Assembly: GCF_009901585.1 (NCBI RefSeq)
Contig: NZ_WXYO01000009.1
Span: 1 to 64,000 of the forward strand
Length of the DNA stretch: 64,000 nucleotides
Source of the DNA: Poritiphilus flavus
Lineage (GTDB): Bacteria > Bacteroidota > Bacteroidia > Flavobacteriales > Flavobacteriaceae
Direction: 5' to 3'
The notes beneath the pieces are model-generated. The model made no database searches. It saw nothing but the letters and a program-made list of their open reading frames with translations, and was not told where the DNA came from. A program made the position numbers and the translations under genes. Below are positions 1 through 7,978 of this stretch, piece after piece. Each line of letters begins with the position of its first letter. Positions within the stretch are counted from its first letter, which is position 1.

Positions 1-2
1 AT

Positions 3-1820
3 GTGCTGGACTATGATTACCACAACAGCGAGCTAAGTAACAAGCTTTACAAGGTTCGGGACGATGGGAACGACAGTTATGGCTTCAAAGACAGCACAGC
101 TGACAGCCAGGACTATTGGTATGATGCCAATGGCAATATGGTCCGCGATTTGAACAAGGGTATTGGTACCAGTAGTGCAGATGGGATCAGCTACAACCAT
201 CTAAACCTACCTATACAAATAAAGTTTGATAACAGCGATCAGAAAAAGATTACATATATTTACGATGCTGCGGGGGTAAAACTACGCAAGGTAGTGGAAC
301 AACCTTCGGTAAGTTCTGTGACAACTGATTATGCGGGTAACTACATCTATGAGAGCAGTACTTTGCAGTTCTTTAATCAGCCGGAAGGCTATGTAGAACC
401 CGATGGTAGCGGGGGCTATGATTACATCTACCAGTATAAAGACCATTTAGGGAACGTGCGGCTGTCTTATTCAGATATAAACCAGGATGGTATGGTCTCA
501 GATCGAGTGATATTTGAGGATGGTATCGAACTTGCAACCGGATGGTCTGGCATCACAGCCTATGATGATACCTTCTCCCATACAGGTAACTATTCTGCTA
601 AGATCGTGAAGACATCAACTGGCGAAAAGGTCTCTTTGAATGATACCTGGGCCTATATTGACCATGACGTGTCTACGGATTATACATTCTCCGGATGGTA
701 TTATAGCAATGGTCCATCCGCGGATATCTTTCTCTTTATGAAGACTGAGAACGAAACAGGATATTATACGCAAGTAGCTAATGTAAGGGGCACCACCACG
801 AATAAATGGGTATACCTCGAGAAAACCTTTTCTGTTCCCTCCAATATCGCCAAATTGAACTTAAGGATTGATAACAATGGCGGAGGCACAGTTTGGTTCG
901 ATGACCTAAGAATTCGGCAAGTGACTGACGAAATAGTCGAAGAGAACAACTATTATCCTTTTGGGCTTGAACATAAAGGGTATAATAATGTTGTAAATGG
1001 TACAGAATACAAGTACAAGACATTCCAAGGTCAAGAGATAAACGAAGAACTTGGATTAAACTGGTTGTCTTTTAAATATCGAAATTACGACCCTGCAATA
1101 GGTCGATTCTTTAATGTTGACCCGCTTACGGAAGATTATATGGATTGGGGGCCTTATGTTTTTAGTGGTAATAGGGTTATTGATGCAAGAGAACTTGAAG
1201 GCTTGGAACCTTTTGTTGTTACAGGTAGAGCGTTTATACCTGATGAGAAGTTAGCAAATCCTAATCCTTTTTCAAAGACCAAATCTTTTGCGGGAGATAA
1301 TAGAAGTGATTACCAACTCAATACAAGTGCATATAGAACGGAACAAAAAGTAAGGGTTGATATTGACAATGGTAATGCAACAACTTTAAGTAATAGGGCT
1401 AATTCAACTACTGGTTATGATAAAAACGGAAATGTAGCCGAAACTTCTGAACCAGGGAAAGCAGGTCCAACACCAACATATACAATGGATGGTAATACTG
1501 CAACTGTTAATATGGAAGTAGATGCATCAAATAAATTAGTTAGTGGTGCACCAGCTATTAATTATGACGTAGGTGTTACAATAACACAGAATGAGGATGG
1601 TTCTTTTAGTTTTGAACTTAAAGGGGAAACTGATGGCTTTCCTGCGTATGAGTTCTTTATCACAAATGAAAAAGACGGAAAATCATATTTGATTTATGGA
1701 AGTAACCCTAATCAAACAGGAGATGGTCCTTTTTCACTATTCCCACCAATGGAGAAAGATGTTAATACGAGTGGAAGTAGTACGACAACAACACCTATAG
1801 AGGACGATAAAAAGAAGTAA
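3..1820 (+). CDS. Rhs/YD-repeat core protein, 3' part (5' end outside window)
   Basis: C-terminal part of an Rhs-family protein; the reading frame is open from the first bases, so the true start lies upstream. The Rhs core is visible as YD-type repeats near the beginning, the motif YKDHLGNVRLSYSD (about residues 145-158) and the core end GLNWLSFKYRNYDPAIGRFFNVDP (split here: GLNWLSFKYRNYD then PAIGRFFNVDP, about residues 353-376). A stretch of about 145 residues (roughly 170-315) interrupts the core and looks like a beta-sandwich carbohydrate-binding-type module (SGWYYSN, WVYLEKTFSVP, VWFDDLRIRQ). After NRVIDARELEGLEP comes a variable tail of about 200 residues with GDNRSDYQLNTSAYRTEQKV and DGFPAYEFF; from memory this resembles DUF3238, not a known nuclease toxin. 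The tail is visibly richer in AT than the core. Family is confident; the role of the tail is unknown. Confidence 0.85.
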   Translation: MLDYDYHNSELSNKLYKVRDDGNDSYGFKDSTADSQDYWYDANGNMVRDLNKGIGTSSADGISYNHLNLPIQIKFDNSDQKKITYIYDAAGVKLRKVVEQPSVSSVTTDYAGNYIYESSTLQFFNQPEGYVEPDGSGGYDYIYQYKDHLGNVRLSYSDINQDGMVSDRVIFEDGIELATGWSGITAYDDTFSHTGNYSAKIVKTSTGEKVSLNDTWAYIDHDVSTDYTFSGWYYSNGPSADIFLFMKTENETGYYTQVANVRGTTTNKWVYLEKTFSVPSNIAKLNLRIDNNGGGTVWFDDLRIRQVTDEIVEENNYYPFGLEHKGYNNVVNGTEYKYKTFQGQEINEELGLNWLSFKYRNYDPAIGRFFNVDPLTEDYMDWGPYVFSGNRVIDARELEGLEPFVVTGRAFIPDEKLANPNPFSKTKSFAGDNRSDYQLNTSAYRTEQKVRVDIDNGNATTLSNRANSTTGYDKNGNVAETSEPGKAGPTPTYTMDGNTATVNMEVDASNKLVSGAPAINYDVGVTITQNEDGSFSFELKGETDGFPAYEFFITNEKDGKSYLIYGSNPNQTGDGPFSLFPPMEKDVNTSGSSTTTTPIEDDKKK

Positions 1821-1826
1821 ACTATT

Positions 1827-2066
1827 ATGAAAAACAAAAATTTAATTCTTCGATATTTTGGATTACTCTTATTAGTAATGGGAATTATTTTGAGTATCAA
1901 AATGTACGTTGACAGAGCTTATCCAACTTATTTATTTTTTATCATAAGTGGTATAGGAATTATTCAAATCATAGCATCGTTTGTATCTAAACAAATGAAA
2001 GTCAGTTGGCAGATACTTTGGGCTTTATTGCCATTAGTAGTAGGCTTTGTGTATTTAAAGCTATGA
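1827..2066 (+). CDS. Small membrane protein downstream of the Rhs tail
   Basis: A 79-residue protein starting with ATG six bases after the Rhs stop. It is almost entirely hydrophobic, with about three membrane segments (roughly residues 8-26, 33-52 and 59-78) and short basic loops. It is AT-rich like the Rhs tail, and a strong hairpin terminator follows it, so the two genes probably share a transcript. Position directly after a variable Rhs C-terminus is where an immunity protein would sit, but that role is inferred only from position; no family was recognised. Confidence 0.65.
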   Translation: MKNKNLILRYFGLLLLVMGIILSIKMYVDRAYPTYLFFIISGIGIIQIIASFVSKQMKVSWQILWALLPLVVGFVYLKL

Positions 2067-2088
2067 TGAAATAAATATTAAAAGATTG

Positions 2089-2113
2089 AAACCACTCTCG
2101 GAGTGGTTTTTTT
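2089..2113 (+). terminator. Rho-independent terminator after the Rhs unit
   Basis: Perfect 9-bp stem (aaaccactc / gagtggttt) with a 3-base loop, followed by a T-run. It lies 22 bp after the stop of the small membrane protein and closes the Rhs transcript. Confidence 0.9.
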
Positions 2114-2290
2114 ATGCCATACGTTTTTGTAAATCACATTTGAGCAGAAAAGACTCTAACAGCTCTTTTACAATATCCTTTTTATCCTGTGGCAAATGTT
2201 AAGTTTTAAATGCCAAGTTTTTCGGTAAAAGTTAACCTAACACTTAGCACTTAAAATCTACAACCGCGGTACCGCTGGTCTTTGTGTAAT

Positions 2291-2332
2291 AAACAGTAAA
2301 CAGTAATCAGTAATCAGTGAACAGTGAACAGT
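2291..2332 (-). repeat. Heptanucleotide array (nnnCAGT = ACTGnnn on minus strand)
   Basis: Six perfectly phased 7-bp units that all end in CAGT on the plus strand: aaacagt twice, aatcagt twice, gaacagt twice. Degenerate heptads (cagttgg, cagcacg, cagtttg, cggttgt) continue at 2364-2391. On the minus strand the units read ACTGnnn, the same pattern as the 12-unit array at 42917-43000. Confidence 0.85.
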
Positions 2333-2357
2333 TCTCATTCGCTAAAGTTGTAGAGGA
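2333..2357 (-). repeat. Degenerate copy of the 26-bp palindromic module
   Basis: The stretch tctcattcgctaaagttg followed by tagagga is a diverged copy of the 26-bp module at 2479-2504. As at the other sites, it directly adjoins a heptad array (2291-2332). Confidence 0.55.
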
Positions 2358-2478
2358 TGATATCAGTTGGCAGCACGCAGTTTGCGGTTGTAAGTCTTGT
2401 CAGTTCGAGCGCACGTGCCCATCGAAACTTTGGTGAAGATGGAGTCGAGAACGAATCAAGGAAGTAAACAGTAAACAG

Positions 2479-2504
2479 TCCTCCTTCGCTAAAGCTTCGG
2501 AGGA
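2479..2504 (-). repeat. 26-bp palindromic intergenic module, minus orientation
   Basis: Imperfect palindrome with arms tcctcc / ggagga and core ttcgctaaagc. Its reverse complement matches the module at 42259-42284, 42500-42525 and 42741-42766 with one or two mismatches. Two ACTGTTT heptads follow it on the minus strand (2465-2479), so the order module then heptads is kept although the locus is 40 kb away and inverted. Confidence 0.8.
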
Positions 2505-2640
2505 TGAGAGCGTATAGCGTACAGCGCAAAGCAAAATCCCCGAACAATTAGATTTAATCTTAAACTTGAACTTAAACTTTCCAAGAAATGACCGCGCGGA
2601 TTTATAATCCGTGCGTTCTCCCTGCTATAGCGCATAGTAA

Positions 2641-2666
2641 TAAAAAAACCTCCCGTTCCCGGGAGG
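2641..2666 (-). terminator. Terminator of the DCC-family gene (minus strand)
   Basis: Perfect 7-bp GC-rich stem (cctcccg / cgggagg, loop ttcc) with an A-run on the left, i.e. a T-run after the hairpin on the minus strand, 48 bp beyond the stop at 2714. Confidence 0.85.
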
Positions 2667-2713
2667 CCTCACTAATCCTCTTTTTCATAGCAACTTAATC
2701 TTAGGAGGATATT

Positions 2714-3100
2714 TTATCTAAAACTAACCGTACAGCTTTTGGATTTACCAAACCACTTTACACGGTTTCTGGATGCTATATGATAAATACTGTCCCTGAT
2801 AATCCTGGGTATAAAGGCCAATAAGGCCGCAACCAATCTCCACTTTGGGATTTTGGAAACGATACGCAAGAAGCCGTCTGAATGGGTATACACCCCGGTC
2901 TCATCCAATAAGATCACCGTTTCCAGGCTTTCAGTTGGAAAACCATGCGCCTTTAGAATTCTATTTCCTTCTGCTGATTGGAAGGCCACAAAACGGAACA
3001 CATCGGCAGGGGCAAAGCGCAGCAGCCAACCAACTACGCCATTGCAGAGGTTGCACTCTCCGTCAAAAATGATTACGCTTTCTTTTACTGCAGTTTCCAT
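2714..3100 (-). CDS. Thiol-disulfide oxidoreductase-like DCC family protein (DUF393)
   Basis: A 128-residue protein with the family signature near the N-terminus: IIFDGECNLCNG (about residues 9-20), which carries the CxxC pair and the DxxC-type motif that names the DCC family. The middle region with FRFVAFQSAEG and the C-terminal YHIASRNRVKWFG also fit. Family members are predicted thioredoxin-fold proteins; the substrate is unknown. It is a single gene, closed by its own terminator and divergent from nothing nearby; murF lies upstream on the same strand 140 bp away. Confidence 0.85.
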   Translation of the reverse strand: METAVKESVIIFDGECNLCNGVVGWLLRFAPADVFRFVAFQSAEGNRILKAHGFPTESLETVILLDETGVYTHSDGFLRIVSKIPKWRLVAALLAFIPRIIRDSIYHIASRNRVKWFGKSKSCTVSFR

Positions 3101-3240
3101 TGCTTATTAACTGAATTTGAAGCAATAGTCGTAAGAAGCCATAGATCATTTCAATAATCCTTAAATTTTTTTAGTGCCATAGGTTGAGAAGGGGAGGATT
3201 CCAGTTGAAACAGTCCGTTTTTTGCGCCTGGAGTTAGCCA

Positions 3241-4518
3241 CTAAAGTACTTCCAGCAATCTTTCCAGTGCCATCCCGCGGGAACCCTTTATAAGTAAAGT
3301 GCCACTGCTTAGGGGAGAAGTTTTAAGATGTGATGACAGGGAGTCGAAGGACGGGAACTTTTGAAGTTCCGTTTGGGTCCTATAGAAATTTTCACCTACC
3401 AGGAATACCTCTTCCAAATTCAGAGAAGCTGCCAGCTCGGCAATTTGCTGGTGTTCCCTTTCCGCGTCCTCACCCAGTTCAAACATATCTCCCAGAAATG
3501 CGATTTTGGGATCTTCTTTCATCTTTCCGAATTGCTCCAGGGCAACTTTCATGCTGCTGGGATTGGCATTGTAAGCGTCCATGATGATCTTGAAATGCTT
3601 GTGATGCAGCACCTGAGACCGGTTGTTCTCCGGAACGTAGTTCTCAATACCCTCTTTCATGCTCTCCAGAGGGACATTAAAATATTTTCCGATGAGCAGC
3701 GCCACACAGCAGTTGGAAAAGTTATACTCCCCGATTAACTGTGTTTTGATCACCGTATCCTCAATCTCCAGCCAGACAAAAGGGTCTGCCCGCAAAAAGC
3801 GGATATTGAAGTATTGTGGGTCAGTCTGACTAAAGCCAATTTTTCGAACGTATCCCGACAGTTTCTCTACCTGAATAGGATCGTCCGCATTCAAAAAAGC
3901 GTGCTTGTTGTTGGCGGTCAGAAAATCATAGAGCTCGCTTTTTCCCTTTATCACACCTTCTACACCTCCAAAGCCCTCCAGATGCGCTTTTCCAAAATTG
4001 GTGATATATCCGAAATCCGGCTCGGCAATATTGCTGAGAAAGGCAATCTCTTTCTGGTGGTTGGCACCCATCTCGATAATTGCAAACTCCGTATCGGCCT
4101 GTATGGAAAGCAAGGTTAGCGGAACCCCAATATGGTTGTTTAAGTTGCCCTTAGTGGCAATGGTTCGATATTTTCCGGAGAGTACCGAATATATAAGTTC
4201 TTTTGTGGTGGTTTTCCCGTTGCTTCCGGTAAGGGCGATTACCCTGGCATTGCAGTAGTGCCTGTGATACCTCGCCAATTCCTGCAAGGCGGTCAATACG
4301 TCTTTTACCAGCAGGGTTTTGCCTTCCCAATGGTAGTCCGGGTTATCGATAACCACAAAGGCGGCTCCTTTCTCTAGGGCCTCCCGGGCAAAAGTATTGC
4401 CATCAAAATTGGGCCCTTTTAAGGCAAAGAAAATGCAATCAGCTTCAATTTTACGGCTGTCTGTAGACACCAGAGGGTATTCCAGAAAGCGTTTGTGTAA
4501 TTCTTCAACGGTGGTCAT
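3241..4518 (-). CDS. murF: UDP-N-acetylmuramoyl-tripeptide--D-alanyl-D-alanine ligase MurF
   Basis: A 425-residue Mur ligase. The ATP-binding loop is ALTGSNGKTTTKELI (about residues 95-109), followed by NLNNHIGVPLTLL and IEMGANHQKEI, both typical of MurF. The C-terminal domain shows MDAYNANPSSM and FLGDMFELGE. It adds D-Ala-D-Ala to UDP-MurNAc-tripeptide in the cytoplasm, the last nucleotide-level step of peptidoglycan precursor synthesis. It lies downstream of gldJ on the same strand, an arrangement common in Flavobacteriaceae, but a strong hairpin 13 bp before its start separates the two transcripts. Length is normal for the family. Confidence 0.95.
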   Translation of the reverse strand: MTTVEELHKRFLEYPLVSTDSRKIEADCIFFALKGPNFDGNTFAREALEKGAAFVVIDNPDYHWEGKTLLVKDVLTALQELARYHRHYCNARVIALTGSNGKTTTKELIYSVLSGKYRTIATKGNLNNHIGVPLTLLSIQADTEFAIIEMGANHQKEIAFLSNIAEPDFGYITNFGKAHLEGFGGVEGVIKGKSELYDFLTANNKHAFLNADDPIQVEKLSGYVRKIGFSQTDPQYFNIRFLRADPFVWLEIEDTVIKTQLIGEYNFSNCCVALLIGKYFNVPLESMKEGIENYVPENNRSQVLHHKHFKIIMDAYNANPSSMKVALEQFGKMKEDPKIAFLGDMFELGEDAEREHQQIAELAASLNLEEVFLVGENFYRTQTELQKFPSFDSLSSHLKTSPLSSGTLLIKGSRGMALERLLEVL

Positions 4519-4530
4519 GGCCGTAAATAT

Positions 4531-4561
4531 AAAAAGCCCTGACGAATCCGACAGGGCTTTT
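4531..4561 (-). terminator. Bidirectional-looking terminator between gldJ and murF
   Basis: Perfect 10-bp stem (aaaagccctg / cagggctttt) with a 10-base loop. On the minus strand it lies 22 bp after the gldJ stop and ends in a T-rich tract, and it is only 13 bp upstream of the murF start. It should end most gldJ transcripts, so murF either has a promoter inside or just after this element or depends on read-through. Confidence 0.85.
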
Positions 4562-4582
4562 GTTCTGCTTTTATAAACAGTC

Positions 4583-6259
4583 TTATTTTCTTCGGGCTTT
4601 TTTGCCTCTAATGGTCTTGTTCTTTGTTTTCGACTTAGATCCTACTCTGGACATCGCACATCGGAAACCTATGTAATCTGTCGCCATGTATTGTGGCAGG
4701 TATCTTCTTTGAGCCGGGTCTAACCAGTAAGCGCGATCTCTCCAGGAACCACCTTTATAGATCCTAACCTCGTCGTTGATCAGGGTTGTCCTGCTATTGC
4801 TGGTATCATACTGGCGAAGCAGTTTTCCGGTAGAATCCCGCTCTACTTTGTGTTTTGGCGAGTTGTACATTTTCCGGGGATCCTCTTCTTCTTCATCGCT
4901 AAAGCGGTCAAAGAACCTTGAAGAACCTGGATCTCCATCCCTGTAACCTCTGTTGTCACTGGAGCTGAAATTAGTTCTCAGGTAGGTCTCCTGCTCGTCA
5001 ACCGGAACCATTTTGATCTCACCTGGTAAGTTCACAGCAACCACCTTACCGTTCGGAAGGGTGTCGTAAACGATGCTATCTCTAAGGATATTTACCTTAC
5101 CGTCTTCACCTATGGCGGTTTTCATGTAGATATTACCTCTGTAGTAGTTGAAATCACTGATTTCGTCGTCAACTATTGGTCTGTATACATCAGCCACCCA
5201 TTCGGCAACATTACCTGCCATATCGTAGAGACCAAGGTCATTAGGCTTGTAAGACTTCACTTCAGCAGTGATATCGGCACCATCGTCAGACCATCCGGCA
5301 ATCCCGCCGTAATCTCCTTTTCCTTGCTTAAAGTTAGCCAACTGGTCTCCTCTACCTACACGTTGTCCGTTTCTGGTGTAGTCTCCTTCCCATGGGTACT
5401 TCTTTCTACCTCTGTAGTTGTTGTACTCTCTGGATCCTTGAAGCGCGGCTGCCGCGTATTCCCATTCTGTTTCAGTAGGCAGTCGGTATTCAGGCATAAT
5501 GATACCACTACTTCTTTTAGCGAATACAGAAATGGAATCTCTTTTCTTATTTCCTTGTAACGAATCTATTTGTCCGTTGTATACAGACTCCGGGCGGTTA
5601 AGGTAAGCTTCAGTACTGAAAGTACCTTCTACTTCTCCGGTTACTGCCTTGTATTTGGCGTCCTTGGCCAGGTAACCTTCTCTTTCCAGCATATGCTCAT
5701 TAACCCGGTCCGTTCTCCATTCGGCAAACTGAACGGCCTGAACCCAATTCACACCAACTACAGGATATTCTGCATAAGCAGGGTGTCTCAGGTAGTTGTT
5801 GGTCATGGTCTCATTGAAACCAAGCCTGTTCCTCCATACCAGGGTATCAGGCAAAGCACCGGTGTAAATATTCGTGTATTTTGGATTCTCCGGAGGGTAA
5901 ACACTCTTAAGGTAATCCAGGTATTCCAGATACATTACATTAGTGACCTCGGTTTCGTCCATATAAAAAGACTGTACGTGCTGCTGAGTTGGGGTGTTAT
6001 TCCAATCGTGCATCACATCGTCCTGAACTTTTCCTTTGGTGAATGTACCACCCTCAACAAAAACAAGTCCGGGAGCAGTCTCCTGTTCCTTAAAGTCAGA
6101 ATTATACTGAAAGCCGCCTTCCTTGGCATTGATCTTCCAACCTGTGGCTCTTGAGGTGTTCTTGGAGGATGACGAAGCGGACTTTTTACAGCTTGAAACG
6201 CTGAGGCCTCCCGCAATCACTGCACAAGAGAGTACAACTTTAATAAATTGTTTTTTCAT
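4583..6259 (-). CDS. gldJ: Gliding motility / type IX secretion lipoprotein GldJ
   Basis: A 558-residue lipoprotein with a basic N-terminus, a hydrophobic stretch and lipobox LSVSSC (Cys about residue 24). The body is a formylglycine-generating-enzyme (FGE-sulfatase) fold: LVFVEGGTFTKGK (about 65-77), YMDETEVTNVMY, RLPTETEWEYAAAAL (about 260-275), GNVAEWVADVY (about 350-360), YKGGSWRDRAYWL and IGFRCAMS near the end. The tail is strongly basic. GldJ is an outer-membrane-associated component needed for gliding and for stability of GldK in the type IX machinery; the FGE fold is structural there. It lies between murF and a 0.49-kb intergenic region facing porV. Length agrees with known GldJ proteins. 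Confidence 0.95.
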   Translation of the reverse strand: MKKQFIKVVLSCAVIAGGLSVSSCKKSASSSSKNTSRATGWKINAKEGGFQYNSDFKEQETAPGLVFVEGGTFTKGKVQDDVMHDWNNTPTQQHVQSFYMDETEVTNVMYLEYLDYLKSVYPPENPKYTNIYTGALPDTLVWRNRLGFNETMTNNYLRHPAYAEYPVVGVNWVQAVQFAEWRTDRVNEHMLEREGYLAKDAKYKAVTGEVEGTFSTEAYLNRPESVYNGQIDSLQGNKKRDSISVFAKRSSGIIMPEYRLPTETEWEYAAAALQGSREYNNYRGRKKYPWEGDYTRNGQRVGRGDQLANFKQGKGDYGGIAGWSDDGADITAEVKSYKPNDLGLYDMAGNVAEWVADVYRPIVDDEISDFNYYRGNIYMKTAIGEDGKVNILRDSIVYDTLPNGKVVAVNLPGEIKMVPVDEQETYLRTNFSSSDNRGYRDGDPGSSRFFDRFSDEEEEDPRKMYNSPKHKVERDSTGKLLRQYDTSNSRTTLINDEVRIYKGGSWRDRAYWLDPAQRRYLPQYMATDYIGFRCAMSRVGSKSKTKNKTIRGKKARRK

Positions 6260-6748
6260 TTGTATTTAGGACTTAAATTCAAAGACAAGCTAAAAATTTT
6301 TAATCAACGCCTGTCCTCATTTATTAAATTGTTTTTGTGTCTTTCGGCTTATAAAACGAGCTTTTGCCCATAATATTTTATTACCTAAAAAATATTTGTG
6401 CCCCAAAATTCAAGGGAGGCACCTAAAGATCGCATTCTAAATTCATAACGACTCAAAACCTATTCTAGTATTACCGCCACGGCACATTTTTCAACGGGTA
6501 TAGGTGAAGCCCGGGCGACGGCCTGAAAATCACCCTTAAATAGCCCTGATCAGCCCAGATTATGGAGTACTTTCCACCTTTTTATATAATTATTGAAAAA
6601 ATAATTAAGGAAGCTTGTATAAGATATTCCCAAAAAGGCCGTTTACATGTCATACATCTAATACGGTATTTAAAGTATTACAGCTAAATATTTTTGAGTA
6701 TTCGATATTTATTTGAGACTTTTGAGCCAATTAATCCTACGGAAAAAA
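6260..6748. other. gldJ-porV divergent intergenic region
   Basis: About 490 bp between the divergent starts of gldJ and porV. Most is AT-rich. A GC-richer block at about 6466-6545 stands out and is open for 28 codons on the minus strand, ending in ...EKCAVAVILE, but without a start codon or a recognised family. No porU coding sequence or convincing remnant is present although porU normally adjoins porV. A TATTTTTG box at 6689-6696 probably drives porV. Confidence 0.6.
6689..6696 (+). promoter_or_regulatory. Putative -7 box of the porV promoter
   Basis: TATTTTTG matches the Bacteroidota TAnnTTTG -7 consensus, 53 bp upstream of the porV ATG at 6749. No clear TTTG -33 partner is seen at the usual distance. 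Confidence 0.4.
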
Positions 6749-7894
6749 ATGAAAAAATTATTGCTATTTGCTTTCCTGGTTTCACTGTTTAAAGTGAGTG
6801 CACAAGAAGACAGGGTGATAACTACAGCGGTCCCTTTCCTTACTATTGCTGCAGATGCGAGAGCGGCTGGTATGGGCGATATGGGAGTCGCCACCTCTGT
6901 TGATGCCTTTTCGCAGCAGTGGAATCCGGCCAAGTTCGCTTTTGCCGAACGGAAAATGGGTATTGGCGTTAGCTACACCCCTTATTTAGAGAGTATTATC
7001 ACGGATATTGCCCTGCTCAGTGGTAACTATTACAACAAGATCAACGATCGAAGCGCCTTTGCTTTTAGCCTTCGTTATTTTACCTTGGGTGAGATTGAAT
7101 TGCGACAGTTCGCGAACGATATCGGAACCGTGGCTAAGCCCAATGAAATTGCGATAGACGGGTCTTATTCCCTGAAACTCAGTGATCAGTTCTCTATGGC
7201 TGTGGCCGGACGTTTTATAAGATCCAACCTGAGACTGCCAGAAACTGGTGATGTTGATTCTCAGGCAGCCAGCGCCTTTGCCGTGGATGTTGCCGGATAC
7301 TACCGTTCCAGGGAGATCGCATATAACAGCTTTGACGGGCGTTGGAGAGCCGGATTCAATATCTCTAATCTTGGAGGAAAGATCTCTTACGATGAAGGAG
7401 GACAGGAAAACTTCCTCCCCACTAACCTGAAATTCGGTGGAGGTTTCGACTTCATTTTTGATCAGGATAATGTCCTTGGCCTTACCTTAGAGTTTAACAA
7501 ACTATTGGTGCCAACACCAAGGGATTTTGACGGTGATGGCGATGTAGACGCGGATGATAACGTAGAATATCAGAATATCACCTTCTTAAATGGAGTTTTT
7601 GAGTCCTTCGGCGATGCCCCCGACGGCTTTAGCGAAGAGCTCAAAGAGATCACCTGGGCTTTGGGTGCTGAATACGTATACCAGGATGCCTTTATGGTAC
7701 GTGCAGGATATTTCAATGAGAGTGAAGATAAAGGTTCCAGAAGGTTCTTCTCGCTGGGTGCAGGATTCAAATTCCGTGCAGCCCAAATAGATCTTTCTTA
7801 CCTGTTCTCAAGTTCTCAGGTGAGAAACCCGCTGGAAAATACCCTGCGTTTTTCTCTTACCTTCCTGCTGGGTGAAGAATTTATAAACGACTAA
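6749..7894 (+). CDS. porV: Type IX secretion outer-membrane protein PorV
   Basis: A 381-residue outer-membrane beta-barrel of the FadL-like PorV/PorQ type. The ATG at 6749 is preferred over an upstream TTG at 6713 because it directly begins a signal peptide (MKKLLLFAFLVSLFKVSAQ). The mature N-terminus has PFLTIAADARAAGMGDMGVATSVD, given here in parts as PFLTIAADARAAGMGD and MGVATSVD, the hallmark of PorV. The C-terminus is aromatic and ends in a strand (LRFSLTFLLGEEF). PorV shuttles type IX cargo from the SprA translocon to the PorU/PorZ attachment complex. porU, usually adjacent, is not here. An acidic loop (DFDGDGDVDADDN) at about residues 255-267 looks calcium-binding. A terminator follows. 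Confidence 0.95.
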   Translation: MKKLLLFAFLVSLFKVSAQEDRVITTAVPFLTIAADARAAGMGDMGVATSVDAFSQQWNPAKFAFAERKMGIGVSYTPYLESIITDIALLSGNYYNKINDRSAFAFSLRYFTLGEIELRQFANDIGTVAKPNEIAIDGSYSLKLSDQFSMAVAGRFIRSNLRLPETGDVDSQAASAFAVDVAGYYRSREIAYNSFDGRWRAGFNISNLGGKISYDEGGQENFLPTNLKFGGGFDFIFDQDNVLGLTLEFNKLLVPTPRDFDGDGDVDADDNVEYQNITFLNGVFESFGDAPDGFSEELKEITWALGAEYVYQDAFMVRAGYFNESEDKGSRRFFSLGAGFKFRAAQIDLSYLFSSSQVRNPLENTLRFSLTFLLGEEFIND

Positions 7895-7919
7895 TTGGGA
7901 TTCCCATCACAATAACATC

Positions 7920-7952
7920 AAAACCTGCCTCATGGCGGGTTTTGTTTTTTTT
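7920..7952 (+). terminator. Terminator after porV
   Basis: Stem aaaacctgcc / ggcgggtttt (one G-T pair, loop tcat) followed by a long T-run, starting 25 bp after the porV stop and just before cdd. Confidence 0.85.
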
Positions 7953-7978
7953 ACGGCCCAGGAATTTTATATTTACTT

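Larger units (their letters stand above)
2114..2640. other. Non-coding repeat-bearing interval
   Basis: About 530 bp between the Rhs unit and the DCC-family gene with no credible coding sequence. It holds the heptad array, two copies of the 26-bp module and an imperfect inverted pair gttcgagcgc / gagtcgagaac at about 2402-2452. The 70-residue minus-strand frame across it is a translation of these repeats and is not taken as a gene. Confidence 0.7.

Noticed and set aside
2335-2547. 70-residue minus-strand frame in the first intergenic region
   Set aside because: It covers the heptads and 26-bp module and has the same repeat-derived wording as the frames at 42 kb.
2845-3110. Plus-strand frames opposite the DCC-family gene
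   Set aside because: Antisense shadows of a well-supported gene with a CxxC signature; no independent evidence.
6562-6687. 41-codon plus-strand frame upstream of porV
   Set aside because: Translation is low-complexity (Ile/Lys/Tyr-rich) as expected from AT-rich non-coding DNA, with no signal or family.
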